Below are positions 54,977-64,000 of a DNA stretch of 64,000 bases, piece by piece. Both the position numbers and the translations under genes were made by a program. The DNA is from Gammaproteobacteria bacterium. GTDB lineage: Bacteria > Pseudomonadota > Gammaproteobacteria > Burkholderiales > Burkholderiaceae_C. Below the pieces are notes generated by a model that saw nothing but the letters and a program-made list of their open reading frames with translations, had not been told where the DNA came from and ran no database searches. Location: contig JAHJWB010000010.1 in NCBI GenBank assembly GCA_018828125.1, positions 115,004 through 179,003 of the forward strand, read 5' to 3'. Each line of letters begins with the position of its first letter. Position 1 is the first letter of the stretch.

Positions 54977-55792
54977 ATGCCTGAGTTGCCAGAAGTGGAA
55001 GTGACACGTCTCAGTCTCGTGAAGGCCATCACGGGGAGCAGGATCGAATCGGTGGCTGTGGGGAAGCCGCTGCGTTGGCCGTTGGGTTGTGCGCCGGGTA
55101 TGTTGGTGGGTCGGCACATAACAGGCTTGCGCCGACGCGGAAAATACCTGTTAGTCGACATGGACTCCGGTTTGTTGTTGGTCCACTTGGGAATGTCCGG
55201 CAGCTTGCGTTTTAGCCAGTATCTTCCACCGCCGGGGGGGCATGACCATTTCGACCTTGTGACCTCCCGAGGAGTCTTGCGTTTGCATGATCCTCGTCGT
55301 TTTGGCGCTGTGGTCTATGCGGACAGTGAGTCTGATGGGAATGCAGTCAAGTTACTCAGGTCGCTGGGGATGGAGCCGTTGTCCGATGCGTTTCTAGTGG
55401 GAGATTTTCAGGCCGGCGTGAAAAAAAGCCGCATGCCGATCAAGCAGTTACTGCTGGGGGGGCGTTTGGTGGTCGGAGTGGGCAACATTTACGCGTCTGA
55501 AGTCTTATTTCTGGCAGGTATTAGGCCCACGGCCAATTCTTCGCGCATCGGCCCAGGGCGGGTGAAAAAATTGCACGCTGCGATCAAGGAAGTTTTGGCG
55601 CGCGCAGTGGCGATGGGAGGGAGTACGTTGCGCGACTTTACCAACGCGGAGGGCGCTAATGGGCATTTTCAGACTCAGGCAAATGTTTACGGCCGTGAGG
55701 GTGCCCCCTGTCATGTGTGCAAAACTCCCATTCGCTTGCTCCGGCAGGGACAAAGAAGTAGTTACTTTTGCCCCCAATGCCAACGCACATAG
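54977..55792 (+). CDS. mutM: Formamidopyrimidine-DNA glycosylase
   Basis: Base-excision repair enzyme that removes 8-oxoguanine and cuts the abasic site. The 271-residue protein begins MPELPEVEV with the catalytic N-terminal Pro and Glu, has [37 protein letters not shown] and a C-terminal zinc finger CHVC...CPQC. The start must be ATG 54977 because Pro2 is the catalytic residue. Followed 106 bp downstream by a dynamin-like gene and then mutY, the partner enzyme in 8-oxoguanine repair. Confidence 0.97.
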   Translation: MPELPEVEVTRLSLVKAITGSRIESVAVGKPLRWPLGCAPGMLVGRHITGLRRRGKYLLVDMDSGLLLVHLGMSGSLRFSQYLPPPGGHDHFDLVTSRGVLRLHDPRRFGAVVYADSESDGNAVKLLRSLGMEPLSDAFLVGDFQAGVKKSRMPIKQLLLGGRLVVGVGNIYASEVLFLAGIRPTANSSRIGPGRVKKLHAAIKEVLARAVAMGGSTLRDFTNAEGANGHFQTQANVYGREGAPCHVCKTPIRLLRQGQRSSYFCPQCQRT

Positions 55793-55898
55793 CCCGACTT
55801 TCTAGTGAAATGGTGGGTAAATGACAGCCCGCATGCGGTCGATGCTATATTTTGTGTATGCCTACTCCGTAGGCTATTCATAGATCTCTGGGAGCAAA

Positions 55899-57860
55899 GT
55901 GGGACCTTCATTCAACGAACAGTTCGACCAGCATGGCGTCTGGCGGCGCGAGTTCGCCCAGCAGCTCAAGCGTCTGGCCGAGTGGATGTCGTCGCACGAA
56001 CTCATGGATGCTGCGGTGCAAGAGCGGTTGCAGCGTCTGGAAGAACAAGTTCGCAGTGACAAAGTCATGGTGGCATTTGTTGCAGAGTTTTCTCGTGGCA
56101 AGTCTGAACTGATCAACGCGATCTTCTTCGCCGACTATGGACGCCGCATCATGCCCGCGAGCGCAGGGCGGACCACCATGTGTCCCACCGAACTGGGCTA
56201 TGACGCTCACGTGGCGCCCAGCCTTCGGTTGCTTCCTATTGAAACGCGCCTACAAATGCAGAGTTTGGCAGAGTGGCGCGTCAAGGCAGACCGGTGGCAA
56301 GAAATTCCGCTGGATGTCAGCAATGCAGATCAGATTGCTAAGGCGCTGGAGAAAGTTGCAGAGATTCGCAAGGTCAGTCTGGACAATGCCCGCGCGCTGG
56401 GTTTTTGGCACGATGATTTGACGGATGAGAACCCTGTCCCGGACGCCCAGGGCTTGGTCGAGGTGCCCATGTGGCGCCACGCGATCATCAACATCCCCCA
56501 CCCATTGCTCAAGCAGGGCTTGGTGATTCTGGATACCCCTGGCCTTAACGCGGTTGGGGCGGAGCCAGAGCTCACCGTCAATCTGATCCCTCAGGCTCAC
56601 GCAGTTGTATTCATCTTGAGTGCCGATACGGGAGTCACGCGTTCGGACCTTTCGATTTGGCGAGAACACTTGGCCATATCGAACGACAGCATGGATGCCC
56701 GCCTAGTAGTGTTGAACAAGATAGATACGCTTTGGGACACGCTCAACTCCGCAGAGCAAGTGCAAGCACAACTGGAGCGCCAATGCAGCACGTCTGCAGA
56801 GATGCTTGGCGTGCCGCTCCACAGAGTAGTGCCGGTGTCAGCGCAGAAAGGTTTGGTTGCCAAGATCACGGCGGACGACGTGCTATTGGAGACCAGCGGA
56901 TTGCCAGTGCTGGAGGAGGCGCTGGCCAAAGGCATCATGGGTCGGCGTCAGTCCATTCTGCGGGCGGCAGTGGCCACGGGCGTGGCAAGTCTGCGCAGTG
57001 AAACTTCGCGAGTGATCAATATCCGCCGCCGTGATCTTGATGACCAAATGGCTGAACTGCGCAGTTTGCGTGGGAAAAATGCGTCGGTGATTGAGTCAAT
57101 GCGCCACCGCGTTGAGCAAGAGCAACGGGAGTTTGACCTAAGTACCGCCAAGATTCAGGCTGTTCGTGCAGTGCACCTCAAACTTCTGCGGGATGTTTTC
57201 CAGCAACTCGGCGCTAAAGCCCTCAAGGTCGAATTGGCAGAGTTGGCGCAAACCCTTCAACAGAAGGGTCTCAAGCTGGGGGTAAAGAAAATCTACATCC
57301 AGACCTTTGATAAATTGCGCGGTACCTTGGACAAGGCTCAGGCCTCTGGCACAGAAATTCAGGCCATGCTGGGTGGGACCTTCCGTCAATTGAATGCCGA
57401 GTATGGATTTTCTTTGCAGGTGCCGCCACCGCCTCAGTTAGAGCACTTTACGCACGATCTGAATCAGATTGAGCAGAGTCATTTGCAGTATCTTGGAATG
57501 GGTAATGCGCTCAAACTGGCGCAGCCGGAGTTTGCGGAACGATTGGTGCGTGCTTTGGCAATGCGTCTGCGCACCGTGTACGAGTCGGCAGCAAACGATC
57601 TGGAACTGTGGAGCAAGTCTGCAACTGCGCAATTGGATGCGCAGTTGCGCGAGCGACGCAGGAGCTTCGCGCGTCGCATTGAAGCAGTAGATCGGATCCA
57701 GCAAGCGGCTAGCGGTTTGGTGGAGAGAATTGCCGAAATTGAGGCGGGCGAGGGCGAATTGACCCAGTTGGAGCAGAAGCTGCAGCAGTTGACCTCTCAA
57801 CTCATTGCTGTGCCCGGGCTTGAGTCGGCATCCTCTGACAAGCAACTCCTGCCTGCATGA
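55899..57860 (+). CDS. Dynamin-like GTPase between mutM and mutY
   Basis: A 653-residue predicted large GTPase of the bacterial dynamin group. G1: AEFSRGKSELIN (residues 62-73), with Ala62 where dynamins usually have Gly; G2-like RTTMCPTE (91-98); G3 LDTPG (211-215); G4 NKID (273-276). The rest is helical with coiled-coil segments (about 350-420 and 580-640) and no clear membrane-spanning part. Bacterial dynamin-like proteins remodel membranes or aid stress response; this family's job is unknown. It begins with GTG after a GGGAG site, and its stop overlaps the mutY ATG (ATGA). Confidence 0.82.
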   Translation: MGPSFNEQFDQHGVWRREFAQQLKRLAEWMSSHELMDAAVQERLQRLEEQVRSDKVMVAFVAEFSRGKSELINAIFFADYGRRIMPASAGRTTMCPTELGYDAHVAPSLRLLPIETRLQMQSLAEWRVKADRWQEIPLDVSNADQIAKALEKVAEIRKVSLDNARALGFWHDDLTDENPVPDAQGLVEVPMWRHAIINIPHPLLKQGLVILDTPGLNAVGAEPELTVNLIPQAHAVVFILSADTGVTRSDLSIWREHLAISNDSMDARLVVLNKIDTLWDTLNSAEQVQAQLERQCSTSAEMLGVPLHRVVPVSAQKGLVAKITADDVLLETSGLPVLEEALAKGIMGRRQSILRAAVATGVASLRSETSRVINIRRRDLDDQMAELRSLRGKNASVIESMRHRVEQEQREFDLSTAKIQAVRAVHLKLLRDVFQQLGAKALKVELAELAQTLQQKGLKLGVKKIYIQTFDKLRGTLDKAQASGTEIQAMLGGTFRQLNAEYGFSLQVPPPPQLEHFTHDLNQIEQSHLQYLGMGNALKLAQPEFAERLVRALAMRLRTVYESAANDLELWSKSATAQLDAQLRERRRSFARRIEAVDRIQQAASGLVERIAEIEAGEGELTQLEQKLQQLTSQLIAVPGLESASSDKQLLPA

Positions 57861-58927
57861 GCGTCTCTGTCGGTGACGCTTCGGTGGCGGAGCGTGTGGT
57901 CGCGTGGCAGATTACGCATGGGCGCAATCATCTGCCATGGCAGCAGACCCGAGATCCCTATCGGGTCTGGCTGTCTGAGATCATGCTGCAGCAGACGCAG
58001 GTGACTACGGTGCTCGACTACTATGCACGGTTTCTGGACAGGTTTCCCGATGTAGCGGCGCTGGCGCGAGCGACTCAGGACGAAGTGCTGGGTTTGTGGA
58101 GTGGCTTGGGTTACTACAGCCGCGCAAGAAATCTCCATCGGTGCGCGCAGATGGTAATGTCCGAGCACGGTGGCGTTTTTCCCAAGACGGCGGAAGTGTT
58201 GGTATTGCTCCCGGGTATTGGGCGATCTACCGCTGGTGCCATCGCGGCATTTTGCTTTTCGCAGCGAGTTTCCATCCTGGACGCCAATGTTCGTCGGGTA
58301 CTCACTCGCTTACTGGGGTTCAAAGAGGATCTGGCGTCCCCCCGAAACGAGCGTCTGCTTTGGGATCATGCAGAGTCATTGCTACCGCTGCGAGATCTAG
58401 AAGTTGCCATGCCTCGGTATACCCAGGGTTTGATGGACCTGGGGGCCTCTACTTGCACGCCTCGGGCCCCACGTTGCAATCAATGCCCGTTAAGTGTGCT
58501 TTGTAAAGCCCGCAACGAAGGAGAGCCCGAACGTTATCCTGTCAAGATGCGCAAGTTGTTGCGTAAGTCTGAGTCTTGGCAACTGCTGGTTCTGCAGGAT
58601 CAACAAGGACGCGTGTGGTTGGAGCGCCGTCCACCCACCGGTATTTGGGCGGGTATGCATTGCGTCCCAGTTTTCCCGGATGTGTCGGCGCTGGAGGCGT
58701 TTGTGGCAACGCTGGGAGACTCTCCGCAGCTCACCCAGCACGAGTTGCCACCCTTTCTCCATGTGCTCACGCACAGAGAGCTGCATCTTCACCCTGTTGC
58801 CATCAGAAGCATGCAATTGAATCGTCCCCCAGGAGAGGGTGAATGGTTGTCTCCCGATCAGTGGGACAGGGTAGGGTTGCCTTCACCCATCCGTAAACTG
58901 CTGGACGTCACGCAAGCGTCCCTGTGA
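57857..58927 (+). CDS. mutY: A/G-specific adenine DNA glycosylase
   Basis: Removes adenine mispaired with 8-oxoguanine. The 356-residue protein has the N-terminal WQQTRDPYRVWLSEIMLQQT with the catalytic Glu, HhH motif VLLPGIGRSTAGAIAAF and the key Asp in SILDANVRR, the 4Fe-4S cluster ligands CTPRAPRCNQCPLSVLC (C-x6-C-x2-C-x5-C), and a C-terminal NUDIX-like 8-oxoG recognition domain. The ATG at 57857 overlaps the stop of the dynamin-like gene. Relatives are about 350 residues. Confidence 0.96.
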   Translation: MSVSVGDASVAERVVAWQITHGRNHLPWQQTRDPYRVWLSEIMLQQTQVTTVLDYYARFLDRFPDVAALARATQDEVLGLWSGLGYYSRARNLHRCAQMVMSEHGGVFPKTAEVLVLLPGIGRSTAGAIAAFCFSQRVSILDANVRRVLTRLLGFKEDLASPRNERLLWDHAESLLPLRDLEVAMPRYTQGLMDLGASTCTPRAPRCNQCPLSVLCKARNEGEPERYPVKMRKLLRKSESWQLLVLQDQQGRVWLERRPPTGIWAGMHCVPVFPDVSALEAFVATLGDSPQLTQHELPPFLHVLTHRELHLHPVAIRSMQLNRPPGEGEWLSPDQWDRVGLPSPIRKLLDVTQASL

Positions 58928-58954
58928 TGAGCGCCTTGAATTTCGGGACTTTTT

Positions 58955-59818
58955 TTAGCGTCCATCCAACTCGCGATGCCGTCTAAGCGCGGTCCAGCGG
59001 TCACTGAAAACCTCAGCGAGCCGCTCAACCAAGTAGACAGATCGATGCTGCCCCCCGGTACAGCCAATAGCCACGGTGACATAACTGCGATGGTTGCGGT
59101 CTAGCAACTCCAACCAGTGCGCTAGAAACTGAGCGATGTGTGTCCTCATCAAATCAACCTCCGAATGTTGGCTCAAGAAGGCTGCAACAGGCTCGTCCAG
59201 ACCTGTGAGATCACGCAGCGTCGGCTCATAGTGGGGATTGGGAAGCATCCGAACATCGAAGACGTAGTCGGCATCCATGGGGATGCCGCGTTTAAAAGCA
59301 AACGACTGGAATACCAGGGTCAACTGGCCCCGCGAGGTCGTCATCAGACTTTTGACATAGCTTTGAAGCTGCGAAGCCCGGATGGTGCTTGTATCGATCA
59401 CATGCGATTGTTCGCGCAGCTCTGCTAACAGTTCGCGCTCTAGCTCGATGATTTGCACCAAGGCCTTTCTGCCCTGTTGCAGATCGTCATGCGACAGCGG
59501 ATGGCGGCGCCGCGTTTCCGAGAACCGCCTGACCAGGGTGTCAATGGTGGCATCTAGAAATATCGACTGAACTGACACGCCCTGGCTGCGAAGTCGGTGT
59601 AACTCTTGGGGCACTTGGTGTAGCGATGTGGCACTGCGTACATCCATGGCAATCGCCACTCGGTTGCCATGGTGGCGATGTTCCAGAGCAACAAAAGCCG
59701 GAAGGAGTTCTGGCGGAAGGTTGTCTACGCAGTAGTAGCCAGCGTCCTCCAGTGCGTGTAACGCTACTGATTTCCCGGACCCTGACATGCCTGTGATCAA
59801 GACAATTTCGAGGGCCAT
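58955..59818 (-). CDS. rapZ: RNase adapter protein RapZ
   Basis: A P-loop nucleotide-binding protein; in E. coli it targets the sRNA GlmZ for RNase E and controls GlmS. The 287-residue protein has Walker [20 protein letters not shown], the [19 protein letters not shown] segment, and the C-terminal [20 protein letters not shown], characteristic of RapZ/YvcJ. The GlmZ system is not visible here, and outside enterobacteria the role may differ. Its ATG overlaps the recN stop by one base (TGATG). Confidence 0.93.
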   Translation of the reverse strand: MALEIVLITGMSGSGKSVALHALEDAGYYCVDNLPPELLPAFVALEHRHHGNRVAIAMDVRSATSLHQVPQELHRLRSQGVSVQSIFLDATIDTLVRRFSETRRRHPLSHDDLQQGRKALVQIIELERELLAELREQSHVIDTSTIRASQLQSYVKSLMTTSRGQLTLVFQSFAFKRGIPMDADYVFDVRMLPNPHYEPTLRDLTGLDEPVAAFLSQHSEVDLMRTHIAQFLAHWLELLDRNHRSYVTVAIGCTGGQHRSVYLVERLAEVFSDRWTALRRHRELDGR

Positions 59819-61488
59819 CAGGCTTCTTTCTCCACAGTTTTTGATCTGATATTCAGCAACTCGCGCGCGTGGGCTAGCGTGGTATTGGTGGGCCGCTCTC
59901 CGCCTAGCATGCGTGCAATTTCTGCCACCCGCTGGTCGTCGCTTACCGTTTGCACAGTGCTGGTAGTGCCTTTGGAGCGCTTATTTTTTACGACTTTGAG
60001 GTGATGGTCTGCACAAGCGGCGACTTGAGGTAAATGTGTCACCGCTAGAACTTGGCGGTCGGTGCCGAGTTGTTGCATCAGTCGCCCTACGGTCTCTGCA
60101 ACAGCGCCACCAACACCCGAATCCACTTCGTCAAAAATCAAAGTGGGTGCCATCCCTAGTTCGCTGGTGGTCACCGAGATCGCAAGGGAGATTCGAGACA
60201 GTTCTCCCCCAGACGCCACTTTACCGATCGGTTTTGGGGTCATGCCCGGGTGTCCTGCCACCAAGAAACCTACCTCGTCTATTCCATGCGGGGCAGGCTC
60301 TGAGGCTTTGGATAAAGACACCTCAAACCGACCGCCCTCCATGCCGAGGCCCTGCATGGCTTGCGTGATGGCGCCCGAAAGCTTTGGTGCGGCCTTCGAG
60401 CGCGCCACGGACAATGACCGCGCTGCTGTTTGGAAGCTTTTCGCACTCGATGCCTCTGCTGCCGAGAGTTTCTCAAGATCAGTTGCTGCATCCAGCTGTT
60501 GCAGTTCCAACTTCCATCCTTGGAGCAGAGTAGGCAATTCCCCCGGTGGACGCTTGTATCTTCTCGCGAGTGTCATCCAAAGCGACAAACGAGCGTCAAG
60601 TTCAGCCAAGCGTTCCGGGTCGACTTCAGCATGTCGAAGATAAGACTGCAGCGAATGCGCAACGTCACTGGCTTGCGCCAAGCTGGAAGACAGAATGTCG
60701 GCAAATTCTGAAAACGCGGGTTCCACGTGCTCCTGCGCCTGGAGGAGCGCGTGTGCTCGCGTGAGGGCCGCAAGAACGCCCGTCTCGTCTGCCTGGAGAG
60801 TCTGAATCACCCCACCAGCGGCCTCCAGCAATGCCTGGGCATGCGAGAGCCGTTTGTGTTGAGCGTCCAGGTCGTTCCATTCACCGTCTGAAGGGCCGAG
60901 TTTGTCTATTTCGCCGATCTGCCATTGCAGGCGCTCACGCTCTTGTTGCAGTGTGGCCTGTGCCTGCTGCGCCTGCTGCAAAGTTTTTTGAGCTGAGCGC
61001 CAAGTGGTCCATCGCGCAGATACGTCAGTGGTACTGACACCTGCAAAAGCATCCAGCAGACCACGGACCGACTCCGGGCGTGTCAAACTTTGCCAAGCAT
61101 GTTGCCCGTGAATGTCAAGCAGCATGTCTCCCAATGCACGCAGCTGGGTTGCTGTTGCGGGTGTTCCGTTGACCCAGGCTCGACTTTTTCCTTGTACATC
61201 TATTGTGCGGCGCAATAGCAGCAAATCTTCCGCCTCAAAACCTGCCTCTTCAAGCCACGGCCTCGTATGAGCTGGGCAATCGAATTCCACACAGATGTCG
61301 GCTTTCAACGCACCCTCGCGTACAAGACCTGAATCTGAGCGCGAGCCCAATGCCAGTTGAAGCGCATCAATCAGAATGGATTTTCCAGCACCGGTTTCAC
61401 CGGTCAGCACCGTGAATCCATGGCCCAGCTCAAGCTCCAGGGCCTCCACAATCACAAAATCACGCAACGTGATCCGTCTGAGTGCCAT
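59818..61488 (-). CDS. recN: DNA repair protein RecN
   Basis: An SMC-like ATPase acting early in double-strand-break repair. The 556-residue protein has Walker [18 protein letters not shown], long central coiled coils (about residues 160-370), the signature [14 protein letters not shown] and Walker [14 protein letters not shown], then [18 protein letters not shown]. It starts [20 protein letters not shown]. It sits between nadK and rapZ on one transcript (2 bases from nadK). No LexA box is visible upstream of nadK. Confidence 0.96.
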   Translation of the reverse strand: MALRRITLRDFVIVEALELELGHGFTVLTGETGAGKSILIDALQLALGSRSDSGLVREGALKADICVEFDCPAHTRPWLEEAGFEAEDLLLLRRTIDVQGKSRAWVNGTPATATQLRALGDMLLDIHGQHAWQSLTRPESVRGLLDAFAGVSTTDVSARWTTWRSAQKTLQQAQQAQATLQQERERLQWQIGEIDKLGPSDGEWNDLDAQHKRLSHAQALLEAAGGVIQTLQADETGVLAALTRAHALLQAQEHVEPAFSEFADILSSSLAQASDVAHSLQSYLRHAEVDPERLAELDARLSLWMTLARRYKRPPGELPTLLQGWKLELQQLDAATDLEKLSAAEASSAKSFQTAARSLSVARSKAAPKLSGAITQAMQGLGMEGGRFEVSLSKASEPAPHGIDEVGFLVAGHPGMTPKPIGKVASGGELSRISLAISVTTSELGMAPTLIFDEVDSGVGGAVAETVGRLMQQLGTDRQVLAVTHLPQVAACADHHLKVVKNKRSKGTTSTVQTVSDDQRVAEIARMLGGERPTNTTLAHARELLNIRSKTVEKEA

Positions 61489-61490
61489 GT

Positions 61491-62387
61491 TCAGGAGCCC
61501 CCTTCGTTCCAGCGCAACTTTTTGCGCAGGGTCGCAAAGTAATTCCAGCCTTGAGGATGCAGGAAGCGTACGCAGTGTTCGGATCTTTTAACCAGGATGC
61601 GGTCTCCGTGTAGCAAGGAGGCGAGCGACTGCATGTCAAAGTTGGCGCTGACGTCTCTGCCACTAACGACCTCGACGGCTACCTCCGTCGCATCGGAGAG
61701 CACGATGGGTCGGTTGGACAAAGTGTGTGGCGCGATCGGTACCAGCACCCATCCAGGAATCGACGGGTGAAGCATGGGGCCTCCCGCCGATAGCGAATAC
61801 GCCGTCGAACCCGTCGGCGAGGCAATGATGAGCCCGTCTGCTCGCTGATTGGAGACAAATCGCCCGTCAACTTCGACACGTAGCTCTACCATGCCAGACG
61901 TTGCGCCTCGGTTCACGACGACATCGTTCATAGCGAGGGCTTCGAAAACCACCCGATCATCACGCACCACAGTCGCGTGCATCAAAGGGCGTAGATCCTC
62001 TTCATACTCTCCGTGGAGCATGGGTGGCAAAGTTGTCTGATAGGTATCGAACGGAATGTCCGTAATGAAGCCGAGTCGCCCTTGGTTAATGCCTATCAAA
62101 GGCGTACCGAACCGAGCAAGCCGCCGACCTATGCCGAGCATCGTGCCGTCCCCCCCCACCACCAAACCGAGATCGCATTGGTTGCCAATGTCGTCTACAT
62201 TCAGCGAAGGATATTGCGCCAATCCGGTATTACTGGCGGTTTCGGTTTCCAGAGACACTGCGCATCCCTGCTGTTCCAGAAAAAAAGCAATGTCCTCCAA
62301 TGCTTGTCGAGAGCTGTCGCCGAACGAGCTTGAGGAAGATGTCTGGTACTTGCCTATAAGCGCGACATGGCGGAATTTGGACGTCAT
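61491..62387 (-). CDS. nadK: NAD kinase
   Basis: Phosphorylates NAD to NADP. The 298-residue protein has the GGDGT motif ([20 protein letters not shown]), [14 protein letters not shown], and [20 protein letters not shown], all typical. It starts [16 protein letters not shown]. It is first in the leftward nadK-recN-rapZ unit, divergent from hrcA with only 28 bases between the two ATGs. Confidence 0.96.
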   Translation of the reverse strand: MTSKFRHVALIGKYQTSSSSSFGDSSRQALEDIAFFLEQQGCAVSLETETASNTGLAQYPSLNVDDIGNQCDLGLVVGGDGTMLGIGRRLARFGTPLIGINQGRLGFITDIPFDTYQTTLPPMLHGEYEEDLRPLMHATVVRDDRVVFEALAMNDVVVNRGATSGMVELRVEVDGRFVSNQRADGLIIASPTGSTAYSLSAGGPMLHPSIPGWVLVPIAPHTLSNRPIVLSDATEVAVEVVSGRDVSANFDMQSLASLLHGDRILVKRSEHCVRFLHPQGWNYFATLRKKLRWNEGGS

Positions 62388-62415
62388 CGCGAAATTACAT
62401 CATTAAAATCATTCC
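62388..62415. promoter_or_regulatory. Very short divergent spacer between nadK and hrcA
   Basis: Only 28 bases separate the two start codons, so at least one promoter must lie inside the opposite gene. The A/T-rich sequence includes CATTAAAAT on the plus strand, a possible -10 for hrcA. No CIRCE inverted repeat (TTAGCACTC-N9-GAGTGCTAA) is present. Confidence 0.45.
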
Positions 62416-63420
62416 ATGCTCGATGACCGTGCCAAGTTGTTGCTGAAAGCCCTGGTCGAGCGCTACATTGCCGACGGGCAACCCGTGGGATCCAGAACAT
62501 TGTCCCGTGCATCGGGGCTCGATCTATCGCCTGCCACGATCCGCAACGTCATGTCGGACCTTGAAGAGCTCGGGCTGATTGTGAGTCCGCATACCTCTGC
62601 CGGACGTATCCCTACAGCGCGTGGGTACCGCTTATTTGTGGACACGATGTTGACGGTGCAGCGAGACCCGTTGGCGCACGCCCATCTTGTTCCCGAGCAG
62701 CCTCAGAAAGTGATCGCGAATGCGGCACAGTTGTTGTCCAACCTATCGCAGTTCGTTGGGGTAGTGATGGCGCCGCGCAGGACATCTGTGTTTCGCCATA
62801 TAGAATTTTTAAAACTCTCCGAGCGACGATTTCTGGTCATCATTGTTTCGCCCGAGGGCGATGTGCAAAATCGGGTCATATTTACGGATGTGGACTATTC
62901 GCAGTCCCAGCTTGTTGAGGCTTCGAACTTCCTCAATACCCACTATGCAGGTTTGGCGATGGAGCAGGTTCGTGAGCGTTTGAAGTCTGAAGTAGATTTG
63001 TTGCGTGGCGAGATCGCATCGCTCATGCAAGCGGCAGTGAATGTGGGCTCAGAGGCGCTCTCGGAGGCGCAGGATGAGGTGGTGATTTCTGGTGAGCGCA
63101 ACCTGTTGGCTGTGAGTGACTTCTCCAACGACATGGGTAACCTGCGACGTGCTTTTGATTTGTTTGAGCAAAAAACGCAGATATTGCGGCTGCTGGACAT
63201 ATCGAGCCAAGCAGAGGGCGTGCGAATCTATATTGGCGGTGAAAGCCACGTGGTTCCTTTTGAGGAGCTTTCAGTAGTCAGTGCACCGTACGAGGTCGAT
63301 GGAAAGGTCGTGGGAACACTGGGGGTGATTGGTCCTACGCGCATGCCCTATGACCGGATGATTCAGATCGTGGACATCACGTCCAAGCTCGTCTCCAACG
63401 CACTGAGTTACCGCAAGTAA
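62416..63420 (+). CDS. hrcA: Heat-inducible transcription repressor HrcA
   Basis: Represses groE/dnaK-type heat-shock genes by binding CIRCE. The 334-residue protein has an N-terminal winged helix ([24 protein letters not shown]-like [19 protein letters not shown]), then [20 protein letters not shown] and a C-terminal GEESH-like [14 protein letters not shown] with [19 protein letters not shown]. Starts [10 protein letters not shown] at 62416. The target CIRCE sites are not in this window. Confidence 0.96.
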   Translation: MLDDRAKLLLKALVERYIADGQPVGSRTLSRASGLDLSPATIRNVMSDLEELGLIVSPHTSAGRIPTARGYRLFVDTMLTVQRDPLAHAHLVPEQPQKVIANAAQLLSNLSQFVGVVMAPRRTSVFRHIEFLKLSERRFLVIIVSPEGDVQNRVIFTDVDYSQSQLVEASNFLNTHYAGLAMEQVRERLKSEVDLLRGEIASLMQAAVNVGSEALSEAQDEVVISGERNLLAVSDFSNDMGNLRRAFDLFEQKTQILRLLDISSQAEGVRIYIGGESHVVPFEELSVVSAPYEVDGKVVGTLGVIGPTRMPYDRMIQIVDITSKLVSNALSYRK

Positions 63421-63426
63421 ACCCCC

Positions 63427-63432
63427 TACAAT
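63427..63432 (+). promoter_or_regulatory. Candidate -10 box of the CAT-anticodon tRNA
   Basis: TACAAT lies 39 bases upstream of the tRNA start, just after the hrcA stop. No good -35 is visible at 16-18 bases, which would lie in the end of hrcA. Confidence 0.35.
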
Positions 63433-63471
63433 ACAGCGCTTGCCCCGTTGTATAGCGCTGGAGCATGGCTT

Positions 63472-63548
63472 GGGGCGTTAGCTCAGTTGGTTAGAGCAGA
63501 GGACTCATAATCCTTTGGTCGTTGGTTCAAGTCCAACACGCCCTACCA
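63472..63548 (+). tRNA. tRNA with anticodon CAT (elongator Met, or Ile2)
   Basis: 77 bases with encoded CCA. Acceptor GGGGCGT pairs with ACGCCCT (one G-U pair), D-arm GCTCAGTTGGTTAGAGC, anticodon stem-loop with CTCATAA, T-arm GTTGG-TTCAAGT-CCAAC, discriminator A and CCA. A CAT anticodon means elongator tRNA-Met or, with lysidine at C34, tRNA-Ile2. The D-arm suits an elongator, not the initiator. The anticodon/T-arm region looks rather like E. coli tRNA-Ile2, so Ile2 should be kept open. Confidence 0.9.
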
Positions 63549-63562
63549 GGATGGATAAAGAA

Positions 63563-63602
63563 AGTCCGCTATCTTTTAGATAGCGGACTTTTTGTTTTTT
63601 CA
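63563..63602 (+). terminator. Strong intrinsic terminator after the tRNA
   Basis: AGTCCGCTATC, 5-base loop TTTTA, GATAGCGGACT (11-bp perfect stem, 63563-63573 with 63579-63589), then TTTTGTTTTTTC. It closes the tRNA transcript. Confidence 0.95.
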
Positions 63603-64000
63603 GTTTCTGTTGCCGTATGGTTGCCGGTTGAAGGTGGGAACAGGTCACCGCGCTTCCGTGATTAGGGGATGTATTGTTCGAAATGCTGAGCGCTCGTCTC
63701 GGGCGTAGCGAGCACGTGCTGCGAAGGCTGGCAGAGCAGTCGCAGCACTTTCGTGAACGTTTCATAGCTAGAAACTCAATGCGCCAGCGTTAACCGCTGT
63801 TTTTGCTCCCCAAAAGACGGCTGCCATCGTTTGCAGAGCCATAGTGCGCGGCCACCTGCTGCGCACTGCCAAGTCGACTTCAGGCTGGTTGCCGTCATCC
63901 AGTTTTCGCGGACCAACGACCGCTACCACCAATACCGGTCATCGGACTTTTCGCGAACGAATTGACCGCTGCACTGCGCGAGGCCCCACGATTGGATAGG
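63603..64000. other. About 400 bp at the right edge without a recognisable gene
   Basis: No frame here gives a protein I recognise. The composition is mixed, and short segments resemble decayed repeat material, for instance TTTCATAGCTAG near 63760. A region just 3' of a tRNA gene is a common integration site, so an island could begin here, but no integrase or att repeat is visible. Confidence 0.5.

Noticed and set aside
62388..62415. CIRCE element for hrcA autoregulation
   Set aside because: The TTAGCACTC-N9-GAGTGCTAA inverted repeat is not present in or near the spacer.
63435..63459. AGCGCT repeated twice just upstream of the tRNA
   Set aside because: It recalls the repeat core but lacks both flanks; AGCGCT is itself a short palindrome and common in this genome.
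63505..63765. 86-residue minus-strand frame ending in RVGLEPTTKGL
   Set aside because: The ending is the well-known artefact of translating the complement of a tRNA gene; the frame overlaps the tRNA and its terminator.
63755..63815. Possible thirteenth copy of repeat family 1 (TTTCATAGCTAG ... GCCAGCG ... TGCTCC)
   Set aside because: Only the ATAGCT block and a few bases match; the palindrome and the AGAGGCC flank are missing, so it could be chance.

Overview
The window looks like chromosomal DNA of a betaproteobacterium of the order Burkholderiales, family Comamonadaceae, most like Acidovorax or a close relative. This rests on gene orders I recognise (prfA-hemA; lolB-ispE-tRNA-Gln-prs-rplY-pth; ubiE-Tim44-like-ubiJ-ubiB; mutM-dynamin-like-mutY; nadK-recN-rapZ divergent from hrcA), on GC-rich codon use, and on family-typical proteins such as the 1304-residue DUF3683/FAD/Fe-S oxidoreductase. 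The species cannot be fixed from the sequence alone. I see no rRNA operon, CRISPR array, intact insertion sequence, prophage or plasmid function. Most of the window is core genome.

Layout. 1-6 kb: start of prfA, hemA, a small membrane protein, a GNAT-like protein and a large MscS-type channel. 5.9-11.3 kb: a leftward glycerol-3-phosphate operon ugpB-ugpA-ugpE-ugpC-VOC-ugpQ, with a PhoB-like promoter architecture upstream of ugpB. 11.6-17.9 kb: serA, the giant FAD/Fe-S oxidoreductase, a HIT protein and a DUF971 protein. 18.1-24.9 kb: ubiquinone cluster ubiE/Tim44-like/ubiJ/ubiB, then a sodium:solute symporter, an FmdB zinc ribbon and a DUF502 membrane protein. 24.9-30 kb: aspS, a lipoprotein, nudB and a pseudo-receiver/TPR protein. 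30.1-38.4 kb: ybhP-like and clsB (cardiolipin synthesis), folE with a BLUF photoreceptor gene, a DMT exporter, DUF429, DUF945, a small secreted protein and a histidine phosphatase. 38.4-42.9 kb: an orphan HNH nuclease of lower GC, a TPR protein, a one-TM protein and an amidase. 43.1-48.5 kb: a leftward oligopeptide ABC transporter whose binding-protein gene lies last, behind a terminator. 48.7-63.4 kb: ferredoxin, pth-rplY-prs-tRNA-Gln-ispE-lolB-TPR, mutM-dynamin-mutY, rapZ-recN-nadK and hrcA. 63.5 kb: a CAT-anticodon tRNA with a strong terminator, then about 400 bp with no recognisable gene.

The most distinctive feature is the repeat content. A family of about 60 bp, built on a near-perfect AGCGCTTAT/ATAAGCGCT palindrome with fixed asymmetric flanks, occurs twelve times in the first 49 kb. 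Nine copies lie between genes. Three have been absorbed in frame into proteins: the linker of the DUF3683 oxidoreductase, the tail of FmdB and a small membrane protein. A second family of 100-145 bp, GC-rich and palindromic, occurs three times. Two of its copies differ by compensatory changes in one stem, which suggests the structure is maintained. Neither family occurs between 49 and 64 kb, a stretch whose GC content is visibly lower.

Functional threads: import and breakdown of phosphate-containing glycerol compounds (ugp genes with the UgpQ diesterase), quinone synthesis, membrane lipid synthesis, peptide uptake next to an amidase, and DNA repair (mutM, mutY, recN).
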